A stretch of 42,821 bases of DNA from Lachnospiraceae bacterium (lineage in GTDB: Bacteria; Bacillota; Clostridia; Lachnospirales; Lachnospiraceae), in contig JAILRI010000151.1 of assembly GCA_024698555.1 (NCBI GenBank), forward strand, positions 1 through 42,821. Direction: 5' to 3'. Shown here one piece after another: positions 27,279 through 36,578 of this stretch. The notes below the pieces were generated by a model. That model did not search any database, was not told the DNA's origin, and worked only from the letters and a program-made list of their open reading frames with translations. Made by a program: the position numbers and the translations under genes. The stretch's first letter is position 1; each line of letters starts with the position of its first letter.

Positions 27279-29636
27279 ATGGCAAACAACAAGATTTACA
27301 GGAAGATCAGGAAAAACGGGTTTTTAACGTCTTTTATATTATTTATCATTTTATGTGTGGCGGCTGCCTTAGTGGTCTCTTTTTCCTTCAGGCAGTTCCT
27401 GCGATATGTGCTTGATGAAAAGCTGAGCACTGAATACAGTAAGGTGCTGTATATGGCTCGTCTGTATGAAAATGAGCTTGAAAGATCGGCTTCAGATGCT
27501 GATAAAGCAGCCGGAACCAATCTTTCAGGCGCAGTGACAGACAGCAGCGAGAATGATATTTACAAGCCCCTTGATGAGGCAGGGCGGGACTATATCATTA
27601 CGTATGCTTCGGGGAAGATCATCCATGTTAAAGGATATGACACCAGGAAGATCAATACGGTGAAGGCAAGGATCACCGAAACGTCTGATGAAATGGAGCT
27701 GTTTATCGATCAGGTAAATCCGTATTTTTACAAGGACAGGAACGGAATGATCACCATAGACAGTAAACTTTTCCTTGAACTGCTGAACGGAAAAGGTGCT
27801 ATTGACAGTGAGATAGACCGGATAGATGACAATATGAACATCAGTATCCGTGACAGTTTCCTGCAGGGCTACAATATGGGCAAACAGGCTGCTGAAGGCG
27901 GACTGCCCGCAGATGGTAACGGGGATGATCCCGGTGAAGCCGGAAGTGGTAAAGCCGATGATTCCAGCTTCTGGCAAGGCCTGAGTGACGGATGGAATGC
28001 GGATGAGTCGGGAAACATCGAGATCGGAGTTATCAGAGAAACTGAGGACGGTGAAGGAGTAAGATACCGCGACGGACTGATCTCATATCAGGTTTACAAT
28101 GACGGACGTGACAGCGAAAGCTTCGTGGATCTTCCTTTATGGATGAGCGTGGATATCATGGGCGGCGACAGGAAGCTGATCGTTCAGACTCTATTTGACA
28201 TCAGTATCCGCGAACTGATGCTCTTTGCCAAGATAGCTTCGGTCATAATCTTTCTGGTGTCCCTGGTGCTGTTAGTCATGCTCATAAACGCCATCCGCGG
28301 TATGATCAGGCAGAAGAAGATCACGGGTTATTTCTTTAGTGAGGCTACGACCGGCGGCAATAACTGGACCTGGTATCTGATAAAGGGCAACCAGCTGCTT
28401 AAAAAGCGCACCAACCGCAGATATAACTACGCGGTGATCAGCCTGCTTTTCGTCAATTACCGTACTTACTGTGTCTGCCACTCTCTTACTGAGGGTGAAA
28501 AGATGCTTAAAAGAGTATATGTAGGGCTTTCAAACCTTATTTCCAAAAAAGAAATGTGCGCATATGCCGGCTACGCGAACTTTGCCCTGATCCTTCGGTA
28601 TGAACAGGAGGAAGAACTGAAAACCAGGCTGAACAGCATGATCCGTCAGCTCGAATTTACCGATCCGGATCATAAGTTCAACTTCCAGTTCGGCGTCAGC
28701 CTGATAGGCAAGAATCTGGACGCTGCGGGTAAGCCCGTAAGGCGCAAAGACATAGAGCTTGAAAATGAATACAATAACGCTACGGCAGCCAGACTTACTA
28801 TGTCAGAGACGGAGGAATCCGGAATTGCGTTCTTTGATGAAAGGATAGTTGAAGATCAGAAGTGGCTGGATACCGTTCAGGAGCATCAGAAACAGGCTGT
28901 ATCCAATGAAGAATTCATGGTTTACTACCAGCCCAAGTATGATCCCAGAACCAATGAGCTGAGAGGAGCAGAAGCGCTGATCCGCTGGAATTCTCCTCAG
29001 TACGGTCTGGTTGCGCCCTATAAGTTCATACCTATTTTTGAGAAAAACGGGTTTATCACCGAGATAGACCATTATATGATCCAGCATGTGGCCAGAGCTC
29101 AGAAAAAATGGCTCGACGCGGGATATAAGTGTGTTCCCGTATCTGTAAATGTTTCAAGGGCACATTTTATCGAGAGTGACCTGGCTGAACAGATCAGGGA
29201 TATGATCGATGAGGCAGGATGTCCGCATCACCTGATCGAGATAGAATTGACTGAAAGCGCCTTCTTTGATGACAAGAAGGCAATGATCACGACTATCAAC
29301 AAGCTGAAAGAATACGGCTTTGCTGTATCCATGGACGATTTCGGAGCCGGTTATTCTTCACTTAATTCACTGAAGGAGATGCCTCTGGACGTGTTAAAGC
29401 TCGATGCGGAGTTCTTCAGAGGTGAGGCTGCCGAGGAAGGCAGGGGCGAGATCGTAGTATCGGAGGCCATCAAGCTTGCCAAGAGCCTCAACATGCGTAT
29501 AGTGGCAGAGGGTGTGGAGATCAAGGAACAGGTGGATTTCCTGGCATCCGAGGGCTGCGATATGATACAGGGATATTATTTCGCGAAACCCATGCCCGGT
29601 GCTGAATATGAGCAGAAGATGAGTACGGCTGCGTGA
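27279..29636 (+). CDS. Membrane-bound EAL-domain protein (c-di-GMP phosphodiesterase) with degenerate GGDEF-like domain
   Basis: MVYYQPKYDPRTNELRGAEALIRW, SVNVSRAHF, IEIELTESAFF, SMDDFGAGYSSLNSL, GYYFAKPMP; region CAYAGYANFALIL occupies the GGDEF motif position. Two TM helices flank an extracytoplasmic domain. Confidence 0.88.
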   Translation: MANNKIYRKIRKNGFLTSFILFIILCVAAALVVSFSFRQFLRYVLDEKLSTEYSKVLYMARLYENELERSASDADKAAGTNLSGAVTDSSENDIYKPLDEAGRDYIITYASGKIIHVKGYDTRKINTVKARITETSDEMELFIDQVNPYFYKDRNGMITIDSKLFLELLNGKGAIDSEIDRIDDNMNISIRDSFLQGYNMGKQAAEGGLPADGNGDDPGEAGSGKADDSSFWQGLSDGWNADESGNIEIGVIRETEDGEGVRYRDGLISYQVYNDGRDSESFVDLPLWMSVDIMGGDRKLIVQTLFDISIRELMLFAKIASVIIFLVSLVLLVMLINAIRGMIRQKKITGYFFSEATTGGNNWTWYLIKGNQLLKKRTNRRYNYAVISLLFVNYRTYCVCHSLTEGEKMLKRVYVGLSNLISKKEMCAYAGYANFALILRYEQEEELKTRLNSMIRQLEFTDPDHKFNFQFGVSLIGKNLDAAGKPVRRKDIELENEYNNATAARLTMSETEESGIAFFDERIVEDQKWLDTVQEHQKQAVSNEEFMVYYQPKYDPRTNELRGAEALIRWNSPQYGLVAPYKFIPIFEKNGFITEIDHYMIQHVARAQKKWLDAGYKCVPVSVNVSRAHFIESDLAEQIRDMIDEAGCPHHLIEIELTESAFFDDKKAMITTINKLKEYGFAVSMDDFGAGYSSLNSLKEMPLDVLKLDAEFFRGEAAEEGRGEIVVSEAIKLAKSLNMRIVAEGVEIKEQVDFLASEGCDMIQGYYFAKPMPGAEYEQKMSTAA

Positions 29637-29778
29637 AAGCATCTGCTATGGGCAGGAAGACGTGTATGGCGGCGTGAAAGCATCTGCTATGGGCGGGAAG
29701 ACATATAAGGCAGTGTGAAAGCACCCGTTATAGGCGGGAAGATATGTACGGCAGCGTGAAAGCACGGATCGTGAGCAG
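29615..29778 (+). repeat. Four tandem 41-bp units overlapping the EAL gene stop codon
   Basis: Units at 29615, 29656, 29697, 29738: gaagatgagtacggctgcgtgaaagcatctgctatgggcag / gaagacgtgtatggcggcgtgaaagcatctgctatgggcgg / gaagacatataaggcagtgtgaaagcacccgttataggcgg / gaagatatgtacggcagcgtgaaagcacggatcgtgagcag. Confidence 0.92.
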
Positions 29779-29789
29779 AGGATGCAGAT

Positions 29790-32291
29790 ATGTATAACAA
29801 GGACATTTTTGATAAATATCTTGATTCATACAAAAGGTATCGCACATCATACGGGTGGAAACAGGTAAAATACAAGTGGCAGGCTGCATACAGCTTTAAC
29901 CACCGCTTTGATAACAATGCTTACGACATGGCCGGAAACCTTAAAACCGCCATAGACTATGACGGTGATCTGATACTGGAACTGATGGGTGAAACAGGAA
30001 ATGCTGCCGGAACCGTACGTGAAAATGGTATGGATCAGGGTAATTCTGACAGGGAGAGCACTTTTGCCATGAACAGCCCCATACGGAGTATAGGGCTGTA
30101 TGACATGGCACGTAAATTTACTGATGATGTACGTACCATGCTCAGCTTTCTTTTTAATGAGAACAGGGAGCTGTACAAACGTATAAATGAATTTTCGAAT
30201 CATGCGTCCGTAGTGCTGGACAGGATGGGAACAGGGGGCAGGAAATTCCGTTTCCAGAACGGATATATGGCGGCTGTGCTCCTGTGGCTCAAATATCCCG
30301 ATAAATATTATCCGTTTACTTTTCCTGATATCAAATGGGCTTTTGCCAATCTTAAGGCAGGAGAAATATCCTTTGGAGACGGCTTCGCCCGCAATATGAC
30401 ACTGGCTGTTGCTTTTTACGATGAAGTCAGGGAAGCTTTAAGGACAGATAAAGAGCTCCTGGATATCATAAAGGAACGGATCGATCTTACGTGCTACTCT
30501 GATCCGAAGCAGGTGACGCTGACTGCGGATTTTTGTTCGTATGTAGCGGGAAGATATCCCGAGGATGATGAAAACGGCGCGAAGGACGAGGCCGGATGGC
30601 GCCCCTGCGGGTATGATCCCGAGCTGACAAAGGATGACTGGCTGCTCATCTTAAGAAACAAGAGCATATGCGATGAAGATCATCTGGCGATCCTGGCCAG
30701 GATTAAGGACAATGGCGGGGAAGCCTGTGTGGACGAGCTGGCGAAGTATTACGGAAAGGTCAAATCCTATTACAATGAGGGAATACTTGCATTTGCGAAG
30801 AACATAACGGGCGCCTACGATATCCCTTCACCTAAGTACGAGGATACGTTTCTGCGGATGTTTTCCATTCCTTTTACCTGGAAGAATGTCAGGAGCTTTG
30901 ATGAAACAAACCTTTATTTTAAGCTGAGACCCGAGCTTGATGCGGCGCTGTCGATGATCGACTTAAGCCATGTGGAGCTGTATGTGGATGTGAATCCTCG
31001 CCGGAAGATCAAGAACTACTGGCTGCTGTCCACAAACCCCAGAGTATGGGGATTTTCACATATGGCTGTAGGAGATGTCAAGGCATATACTCTGTATAAC
31101 GATAACGGCAGCAAAAGACGTATTTTTGACAACCTGCTCAATGCCAAGGAGGGCGATATAGTAGTAGGCTACGAATCGTATCCCACCGAGCAGATAGTAG
31201 GCTTAGGCGAGGTAAGCGCCGCGCATGACGATAAATATCTGTACCTGAAAAAGACGGAAGGACTGGCTTCGCCGATAGAACTCAGGGATCTTAAGATCAA
31301 TCCCGAGCTGCATGATATGGAGTTCTTTAAGAACATGCAGGGCAATTTCTTCCACATCAATCAGGGTGAATATGAGCGTATTATGGATATGGTGCGGGAA
31401 GAAAACCCGCTGCAGCCCGAAGGAGGGGCTCTCGCCTACACAAAAGAGGATTTCCTGAATGAAGTCTATATGGACGGCAAAGAATACGATCTGATCGTGG
31501 AAGTTCTCAAAAACAAGCGTAATATGATCCTGGAAGGCGCGCCGGGAGTCGGCAAGACCTTTACAGCCAGGAGGCTTGCGTATTCGATGATGGGAAAGAA
31601 GGACGAATCAAGGATCGAGTTCGTTCAGTTCCATCAAAATTACAGCTATGACGATTTTGTGCTGGGGTACAAGCCGACCGCCAACGGAAGAGAACTCAAA
31701 TACGGCATTTTCTACAGATTCTGCCTGTATGCGGGCAATCATCCGGATCAGAAGTATTTCTTCATTATCGACGAGATCAACAGGGGCAATATGAGCAAGA
31801 TATTCGGTGAGCTCCTGATGATGATCGAGAGGGATTACAGAGGTTCTGTGACGACACTTTCCTATAACGGTCTGCGTTTTCAGGTGCCGGAAAACCTCTA
31901 TATCATAGGTATGATGAATACCGCGGACAGGTCGCTGGCTCTCATCGATTACGCTCTGCGCAGACGTTTCAGCTTCTATCTGTGCGAGCCCAGATTCCGG
32001 AAGGAAAGGTTCATTGAGTATCAAAAGTCGCTGAACAGTCCTCTGTTTGACAGGGTGATAGATGAAGTGGTAAGCTTAAATAAGGAGATAGAGCTCGATC
32101 CGAAGCTGGGCAAGGGATACTGCATCGGGCACAGCTATTTCTGCGGCAGAAACAGTACCGATGTTACAGAGGAATGGCTGCAGGCAGTGGTGGATTACGA
32201 GGTAGTGCCGATGCTGCGTGAATACTGGCACGATGAGATAGAAAGAGCAAATAAGTGGGCCGAAAGATTTCATGAGGTACTGGGGCATTAA
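29790..32291 (+). CDS. McrB-type AAA+ NTPase with upstream EVE-like domain (no adjacent McrC)
   Basis: Walker A NMILEGAPGVGKTFTARRLAYSMMG; FVQFHQNYSYDDFVLGYKP; Walker B YFFIIDEINRGNMSKIFGELLMMIE; MNTADRSLALIDYALRRRF signature; EVE-like NYWLLSTNPRVWGFSHMAVGDVKAYTLYN...GDIVVGYESYPTEQIVGLGEV. Confidence 0.88.
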   Translation: MYNKDIFDKYLDSYKRYRTSYGWKQVKYKWQAAYSFNHRFDNNAYDMAGNLKTAIDYDGDLILELMGETGNAAGTVRENGMDQGNSDRESTFAMNSPIRSIGLYDMARKFTDDVRTMLSFLFNENRELYKRINEFSNHASVVLDRMGTGGRKFRFQNGYMAAVLLWLKYPDKYYPFTFPDIKWAFANLKAGEISFGDGFARNMTLAVAFYDEVREALRTDKELLDIIKERIDLTCYSDPKQVTLTADFCSYVAGRYPEDDENGAKDEAGWRPCGYDPELTKDDWLLILRNKSICDEDHLAILARIKDNGGEACVDELAKYYGKVKSYYNEGILAFAKNITGAYDIPSPKYEDTFLRMFSIPFTWKNVRSFDETNLYFKLRPELDAALSMIDLSHVELYVDVNPRRKIKNYWLLSTNPRVWGFSHMAVGDVKAYTLYNDNGSKRRIFDNLLNAKEGDIVVGYESYPTEQIVGLGEVSAAHDDKYLYLKKTEGLASPIELRDLKINPELHDMEFFKNMQGNFFHINQGEYERIMDMVREENPLQPEGGALAYTKEDFLNEVYMDGKEYDLIVEVLKNKRNMILEGAPGVGKTFTARRLAYSMMGKKDESRIEFVQFHQNYSYDDFVLGYKPTANGRELKYGIFYRFCLYAGNHPDQKYFFIIDEINRGNMSKIFGELLMMIERDYRGSVTTLSYNGLRFQVPENLYIIGMMNTADRSLALIDYALRRRFSFYLCEPRFRKERFIEYQKSLNSPLFDRVIDEVVSLNKEIELDPKLGKGYCIGHSYFCGRNSTDVTEEWLQAVVDYEVVPMLREYWHDEIERANKWAERFHEVLGH

Positions 32292-32323
32292 GATTGCTTT
32301 TACAGTAACGAAAGGATACGAAT

Positions 32324-33637
32324 ATGTGGGCATATGAAAGTGTTTTTTATCAGATCTATCCGCTGGGCTTCTGCGGAGCTCCGTTTGAAAATGACGGGAT
32401 CCTTGAACACAGGATACTGAAAGTTCTGGACTGGATCCCTCATATGCAGAAGCTGGGGATAAACGCAGTTTATTTCTCACCTGTATTTGAATCCGATACA
32501 CACGGGTATAATACCAGGGATTATACAAAGATAGATGTAAGGCTGGGTACTAACGAGGACTTTAAAAAGGTCTGTGAGGCTCTTCACGTTGCCGGCATCA
32601 AGGTAGTGCTGGACGGCGTTTTTAACCATGTTGGACGCGGTTTTCCGCAGTTTCGGGATGTAGTGGAACGGCGCGAGGCCTCGCCCTATACCGGATGGTT
32701 TTCGAGGATAGATTTCGGGGGCAATTCACCTTATAACGACGGTCTGTGGTATGAAGGCTGGGAAGGCAACTATGATCTAGTCAAGCTGAACCTGCGCAAT
32801 GAGGAGGTTATAGGCCATATTTTTAACGCCGTAGAGGGCTGGATAAGGGAATTTGACATCGATGGACTGCGTCTGGATGTGGCGTACTGCCTTGACCGTG
32901 ATTTCTTACGCAGGCTTCGTGAGTTTACCGATTCAAAGAAGCAGGATTTCTTCCTGCTCGGTGAAGTACTTCACGGCGAGTACGGCAGGATGCTGAACGA
33001 GATGCACCTGCATTCTCTCACCAATTACCAGTGCTACAAGGGGCTTCATTCGGCGATCAATTCATGTAATATGTTCGAGATCATCCACTCTCTCATGAGG
33101 CTCTTCGGACCCGAGGACTGGACTGTGTGCAGGGGCGCGCATCTGCTTTCCTTCGCGGATAATCATGATGTATCGAGGATCGCGACCATACTGCAGGATA
33201 AAAACTGTCTGCCTCTTCTTTATGCTCTGGTGTTCGGAATGCCGGGAATTCCCTGCGTGTATTACGGGAGCGAATGGGGCGCAACCGGCGACAAGGCTCA
33301 GGGCGATCCTTCCTTAAGACCGTCTTTTGACGCGCCTGAATGGAATACGCTTACAGATTACATAGCGGCTCTCGCGAAAGCCAAGCGCGAAAGCCGGGCA
33401 CTGAACTACGGCGGCATGAGGAATGTACTGCTGACCAACAGGCAGTGTATTTTTGAACGCAGGTGCGATGATGAGAGGGTCATGGTGGCGATCAATATTG
33501 ATTCCAATCTGTATATGGCCCATTTTGACGCGGGCTGCGGAACGGCGGTTGACCTGATCACCGGCAAGCCGCATGACTTTGGGGGCGGAAGCGAACTGGC
33601 TCCCTACACCGCGTATTTCTGGCTGATGGAGAGATAA
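32324..33637 (+). CDS. Glycoside hydrolase family 13 (alpha-amylase / neopullulanase-like)
   Basis: VFYQIYPLGFCGAP, VVLDGVFNHVGRGF, DGLRLDVAYCLD, FLLGEVLHG, SFADNHDVSRIAT. Confidence 0.93.
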   Translation: MWAYESVFYQIYPLGFCGAPFENDGILEHRILKVLDWIPHMQKLGINAVYFSPVFESDTHGYNTRDYTKIDVRLGTNEDFKKVCEALHVAGIKVVLDGVFNHVGRGFPQFRDVVERREASPYTGWFSRIDFGGNSPYNDGLWYEGWEGNYDLVKLNLRNEEVIGHIFNAVEGWIREFDIDGLRLDVAYCLDRDFLRRLREFTDSKKQDFFLLGEVLHGEYGRMLNEMHLHSLTNYQCYKGLHSAINSCNMFEIIHSLMRLFGPEDWTVCRGAHLLSFADNHDVSRIATILQDKNCLPLLYALVFGMPGIPCVYYGSEWGATGDKAQGDPSLRPSFDAPEWNTLTDYIAALAKAKRESRALNYGGMRNVLLTNRQCIFERRCDDERVMVAINIDSNLYMAHFDAGCGTAVDLITGKPHDFGGGSELAPYTAYFWLMER

Positions 33638-33665
33638 GAGTAACTATTGAGAAGAGGAACAGATC

Positions 33666-34190
33666 ATGGGAGACCGCAGGACGGAATATACGAAAAAGGT
33701 AATCAGAAAGGCTTTATTTACCCTTATGAAGAAGCGGAGCCTTTCGGACATCACCGTGAAGGAGATCTGCGAGGAAGCGGATGTCAACAGGGCTACATTT
33801 TACAGGAATTATCTTGATATTTTCGACCTGTACGAGAAGATCGAGGCCGATCTGTGCTCGGAAGCGCTGGGCGAGGACGAAGTTCCCGGAGCCGACCGCA
33901 ACCGGGTGTTTGAGATCATGTACAAAAATAAGCATTTTTACAGGGATTATTTTGAAATGCGCCTGTCAAGCGAGCTGCTGCGCAATACAGTAAAGCTGCT
34001 GTTCGATCAGATGAGGGAGCTGGTAAAGAAGCGCGGAACCTACAACGAAGAGGACTTTGAGATCTCCTATCAGTTCAATTACAGCGGAATAGCCGGCGCT
34101 ACCAGGGACTGGCTGAATAAGGGCTGTACCATACAGCCCAAGGAATTTGCCGATACAGTGTACGGCTTTCTGGCTAAGCAGTACCGTTGA
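33666..34190 (+). CDS. TetR/AcrR family regulator
   Basis: RRTEYTKKVIRKALFTLMKKRSLSDITVKEICEEADVNRATFYRNYLDIFDLYEKIE HTH. Confidence 0.92.
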   Translation: MGDRRTEYTKKVIRKALFTLMKKRSLSDITVKEICEEADVNRATFYRNYLDIFDLYEKIEADLCSEALGEDEVPGADRNRVFEIMYKNKHFYRDYFEMRLSSELLRNTVKLLFDQMRELVKKRGTYNEEDFEISYQFNYSGIAGATRDWLNKGCTIQPKEFADTVYGFLAKQYR

Positions 34191-34224
34191 AAATTATCTA
34201 TGATCATATAAGGATGAATTCAAG

Positions 34225-34740
34225 ATGCAGAGAAAACGTCTTTTTTTAACTGCGCTTTTTATCATATATATCGTGTTTCTGATATGGGCTATTATGTTCA
34301 AATTTTCATTTTCATACGCGGATATTCCCTTTAAAAGGCGATATCTGAACCTTAAGCCCTTCGGATACTATTTTTCGTTGTATTCATATACTCTTATGCG
34401 GGAGGTGATACTCAACTTCCTGATCTTCCTGCCTTTTGGAGGGTATCTGTATATGGTCGGAAAGTGTAAGATCCTTCCGTCCATAGCGACCATATGCGGA
34501 ACCAGCCTCATACTGGAGGTTTTGCAGTATGTATTTGCTCTCGGGACGAGCGATATAACCGATGTGATCATGAACACTGCAGGAGGAGCCGCCGGGTATC
34601 TGCTGACCTATGCCTTTGCCCGGATCACCGGTGATGAAGACAAGACTGAGATACTGTTCCTGCTCCTGGCGGGAGCGGTGACGACAGGGGTGCTGGTATG
34701 GGCTATGATGATGAAATATAATGGATTGAACATTATCTGA
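34225..34740 (+). CDS. VanZ-like membrane protein
   Basis: ILNFLIFLPFGGYLYM...EVLQYVFALGTSDITDVIMNTAGGAAGYLL. Confidence 0.88.
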   Translation: MQRKRLFLTALFIIYIVFLIWAIMFKFSFSYADIPFKRRYLNLKPFGYYFSLYSYTLMREVILNFLIFLPFGGYLYMVGKCKILPSIATICGTSLILEVLQYVFALGTSDITDVIMNTAGGAAGYLLTYAFARITGDEDKTEILFLLLAGAVTTGVLVWAMMMKYNGLNII

Positions 34741-34774
34741 TTAATTATATTTTGATTTAATAAAAATACTCAAC

Positions 34775-34825
34775 GCAATATGTTGTAAGAAGAAAAAATA
34801 TTTCTACAACATATTGCTTTTTTAT
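34775..34825 (+). terminator. Rho-independent terminator
   Basis: GCAATATGTTGTA-(17 nt)-TACAACATATTGC followed by ttttttatt. Confidence 0.88.
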
Positions 34826-34885
34826 TGGTGTTATGGGAAAATGGTAATGTATGTGAAATATCGGAGGTTATTATGGAGGATTACT

Positions 34886-36559
34886 ATGAATATACATAGA
34901 CGGATCCGAATGCTGGTTCTGCTTTTTGTGCTTTCTGCAGTGGTGTGTATGGGATGCAAGCATAAGGAGGAGGGACAGAACACGGATGGCAAAGCGCCGA
35001 CCGCGGCGGTAAAGCCCGGAGCGGCAGTGGTCACAGATAAGGATAAGGAAAAAGAGACTGAAGGCAGCGTCCAGTCTGATAATGCTTCGGGAACTGACGG
35101 AGCAGGGATTCAGACCGGTGAAGCTGCACAGAGTACGGATGCCGGACAGGACGGGAAGAATCAATCCGGTACGGATGATGGAGCGGGTGGCGCAGTACTG
35201 GACGGCGGCGATGTAAAACAGGCCGGTGAAGCTGCACTAACTACAGATGGAAAGGGCAGTGAAGACGCCGGGCAGGCCGGGAAGATTCAGTCAGGTACGG
35301 ATAACGGAACGGACGGCGGTGGAGCGGACAGCGATGGAGCTCAGACCGGTGAAGGTCAGCAGGAACAAACGGTGGCCATCAGTAATGGCGAGACAGTGAC
35401 CGTAAGCGATCTGGACAGCTTTATAGAAGCCATCGCGCCGAATACTACGATCATCCTCGAACCGGGCACCTATAACTTAAGCTATCAGCTTGAAGCGCTG
35501 TGGTATGACGATCCAAAGGTATTTAATGATACTCATGAGTACGTTCAGATCAGCGACTGCTTTGACGGAACCGAGATGACCATCCGTAACTGTGACGGTT
35601 TGAGCATCAAGGGCGGCGGAAGCGGCGACCATATTGTGACGGAACTTATGATCGATCCCAGATACGCAGCAGTACTGAGTTTTGAAAACTGCAGCAACCT
35701 GTATATGAGCCTGCTGAGTATGGGACATACCGACAGGGGAGACTGTTCGGGCAATGTGATCGATCTGTTCGGCTGCAGCAACATAACACTGGAAATAATG
35801 GATATATACGGCTGCGGCGTATACGGAATCGGTGCATTTGAAGGGACTAAGAACCTGTATGTTCATGACTCTACCATAAGGGACTGCTCCTACGGACCCT
35901 TTGAGATATACGAATGCAAGGGCGAGGTGATATTTACAGACTGTATCTTTACAGGCTCGGACGGCTGCGGATACTGCTCCAGAACTATGCGAAATCAGGA
36001 TCCCAAGCTCATTTTCAAAAACTGTATGTTTGGCGAGTGGGAGACCAACGGCTGGTATTTTGACGAGAACTGTGTCAATGAGGATCCAACCTGGAGCGAA
36101 ATTACTTACTATCCCGAATATCCGGATTATTCGGACTATCCCGATGATTATGACGGAAGCCTGCAGCTGAATGACGAAGAAAAGGCCGAAGTGCTGAAGT
36201 ATCTGGATAAATCAGCGGTAGATGAGAATAATTTCAACTATACTTCATGGTACGGGGTGGCAAAGGTCGATCCCGAGAGCGGCGAGACCGTATATTTTGA
36301 ATATACGGGAGGGATTGACGAAGAGTCAGCCGAAACACGTGACGGGATTTATATCTGGCTGGACGGGGATCATACGGGATATATGGTATGGAGCAGGCTG
36401 GGCGGTAAGGTCGATATCACCTGGGAAACCGGCGGCGGAAGCGAGATCACGCTGACCGGCTCAGACGGCCTGAGCTATTACGGAGATATATATACGAACA
36501 ATGAAGGATATATAAGGCTGTGCGTGCAGATCGACAACATGCTGGTTTGGCTGTATTGA
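34886..36559 (+). CDS. Lipoprotein with low-complexity linker and right-handed beta-helix-like domain
   Basis: Start moved to 34886; MNIHRRIRMLVLLFVLSAVVCMGCK lipobox; Gly/Asp/Gln-rich linker; repeating short strands (NCSNLYMSLLSMG..GCSNITLEIMDIYGCGVYGIG..GTKNLYVHDSTIRDCS..CKGEVIFTDCIFTG). Confidence 0.82.
   Translation: MNIHRRIRMLVLLFVLSAVVCMGCKHKEEGQNTDGKAPTAAVKPGAAVVTDKDKEKETEGSVQSDNASGTDGAGIQTGEAAQSTDAGQDGKNQSGTDDGAGGAVLDGGDVKQAGEAALTTDGKGSEDAGQAGKIQSGTDNGTDGGGADSDGAQTGEGQQEQTVAISNGETVTVSDLDSFIEAIAPNTTIILEPGTYNLSYQLEALWYDDPKVFNDTHEYVQISDCFDGTEMTIRNCDGLSIKGGGSGDHIVTELMIDPRYAAVLSFENCSNLYMSLLSMGHTDRGDCSGNVIDLFGCSNITLEIMDIYGCGVYGIGAFEGTKNLYVHDSTIRDCSYGPFEIYECKGEVIFTDCIFTGSDGCGYCSRTMRNQDPKLIFKNCMFGEWETNGWYFDENCVNEDPTWSEITYYPEYPDYSDYPDDYDGSLQLNDEEKAEVLKYLDKSAVDENNFNYTSWYGVAKVDPESGETVYFEYTGGIDEESAETRDGIYIWLDGDHTGYMVWSRLGGKVDITWETGGGSEITLTGSDGLSYYGDIYTNNEGYIRLCVQIDNMLVWLY
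35114..35345 (+). repeat. Degenerate duplication inside lipoprotein linker
   Basis: CCGGTGAAGCTGCAC at 35115 and 35223; gacgggaagaatcaatccggtacggat and gccgggaagattcagtcaggtacggat about 126 bp apart. Confidence 0.7.
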
Positions 36560-36578
36560 TATTTTTTGAGAGGGTGCT

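Noticed and set aside
28361-28375. taactggacc match to the dispersed repeat core
   Set aside because: Short match inside the EAL coding sequence encoding NNWTWYL; no further arm similarity, probably chance.
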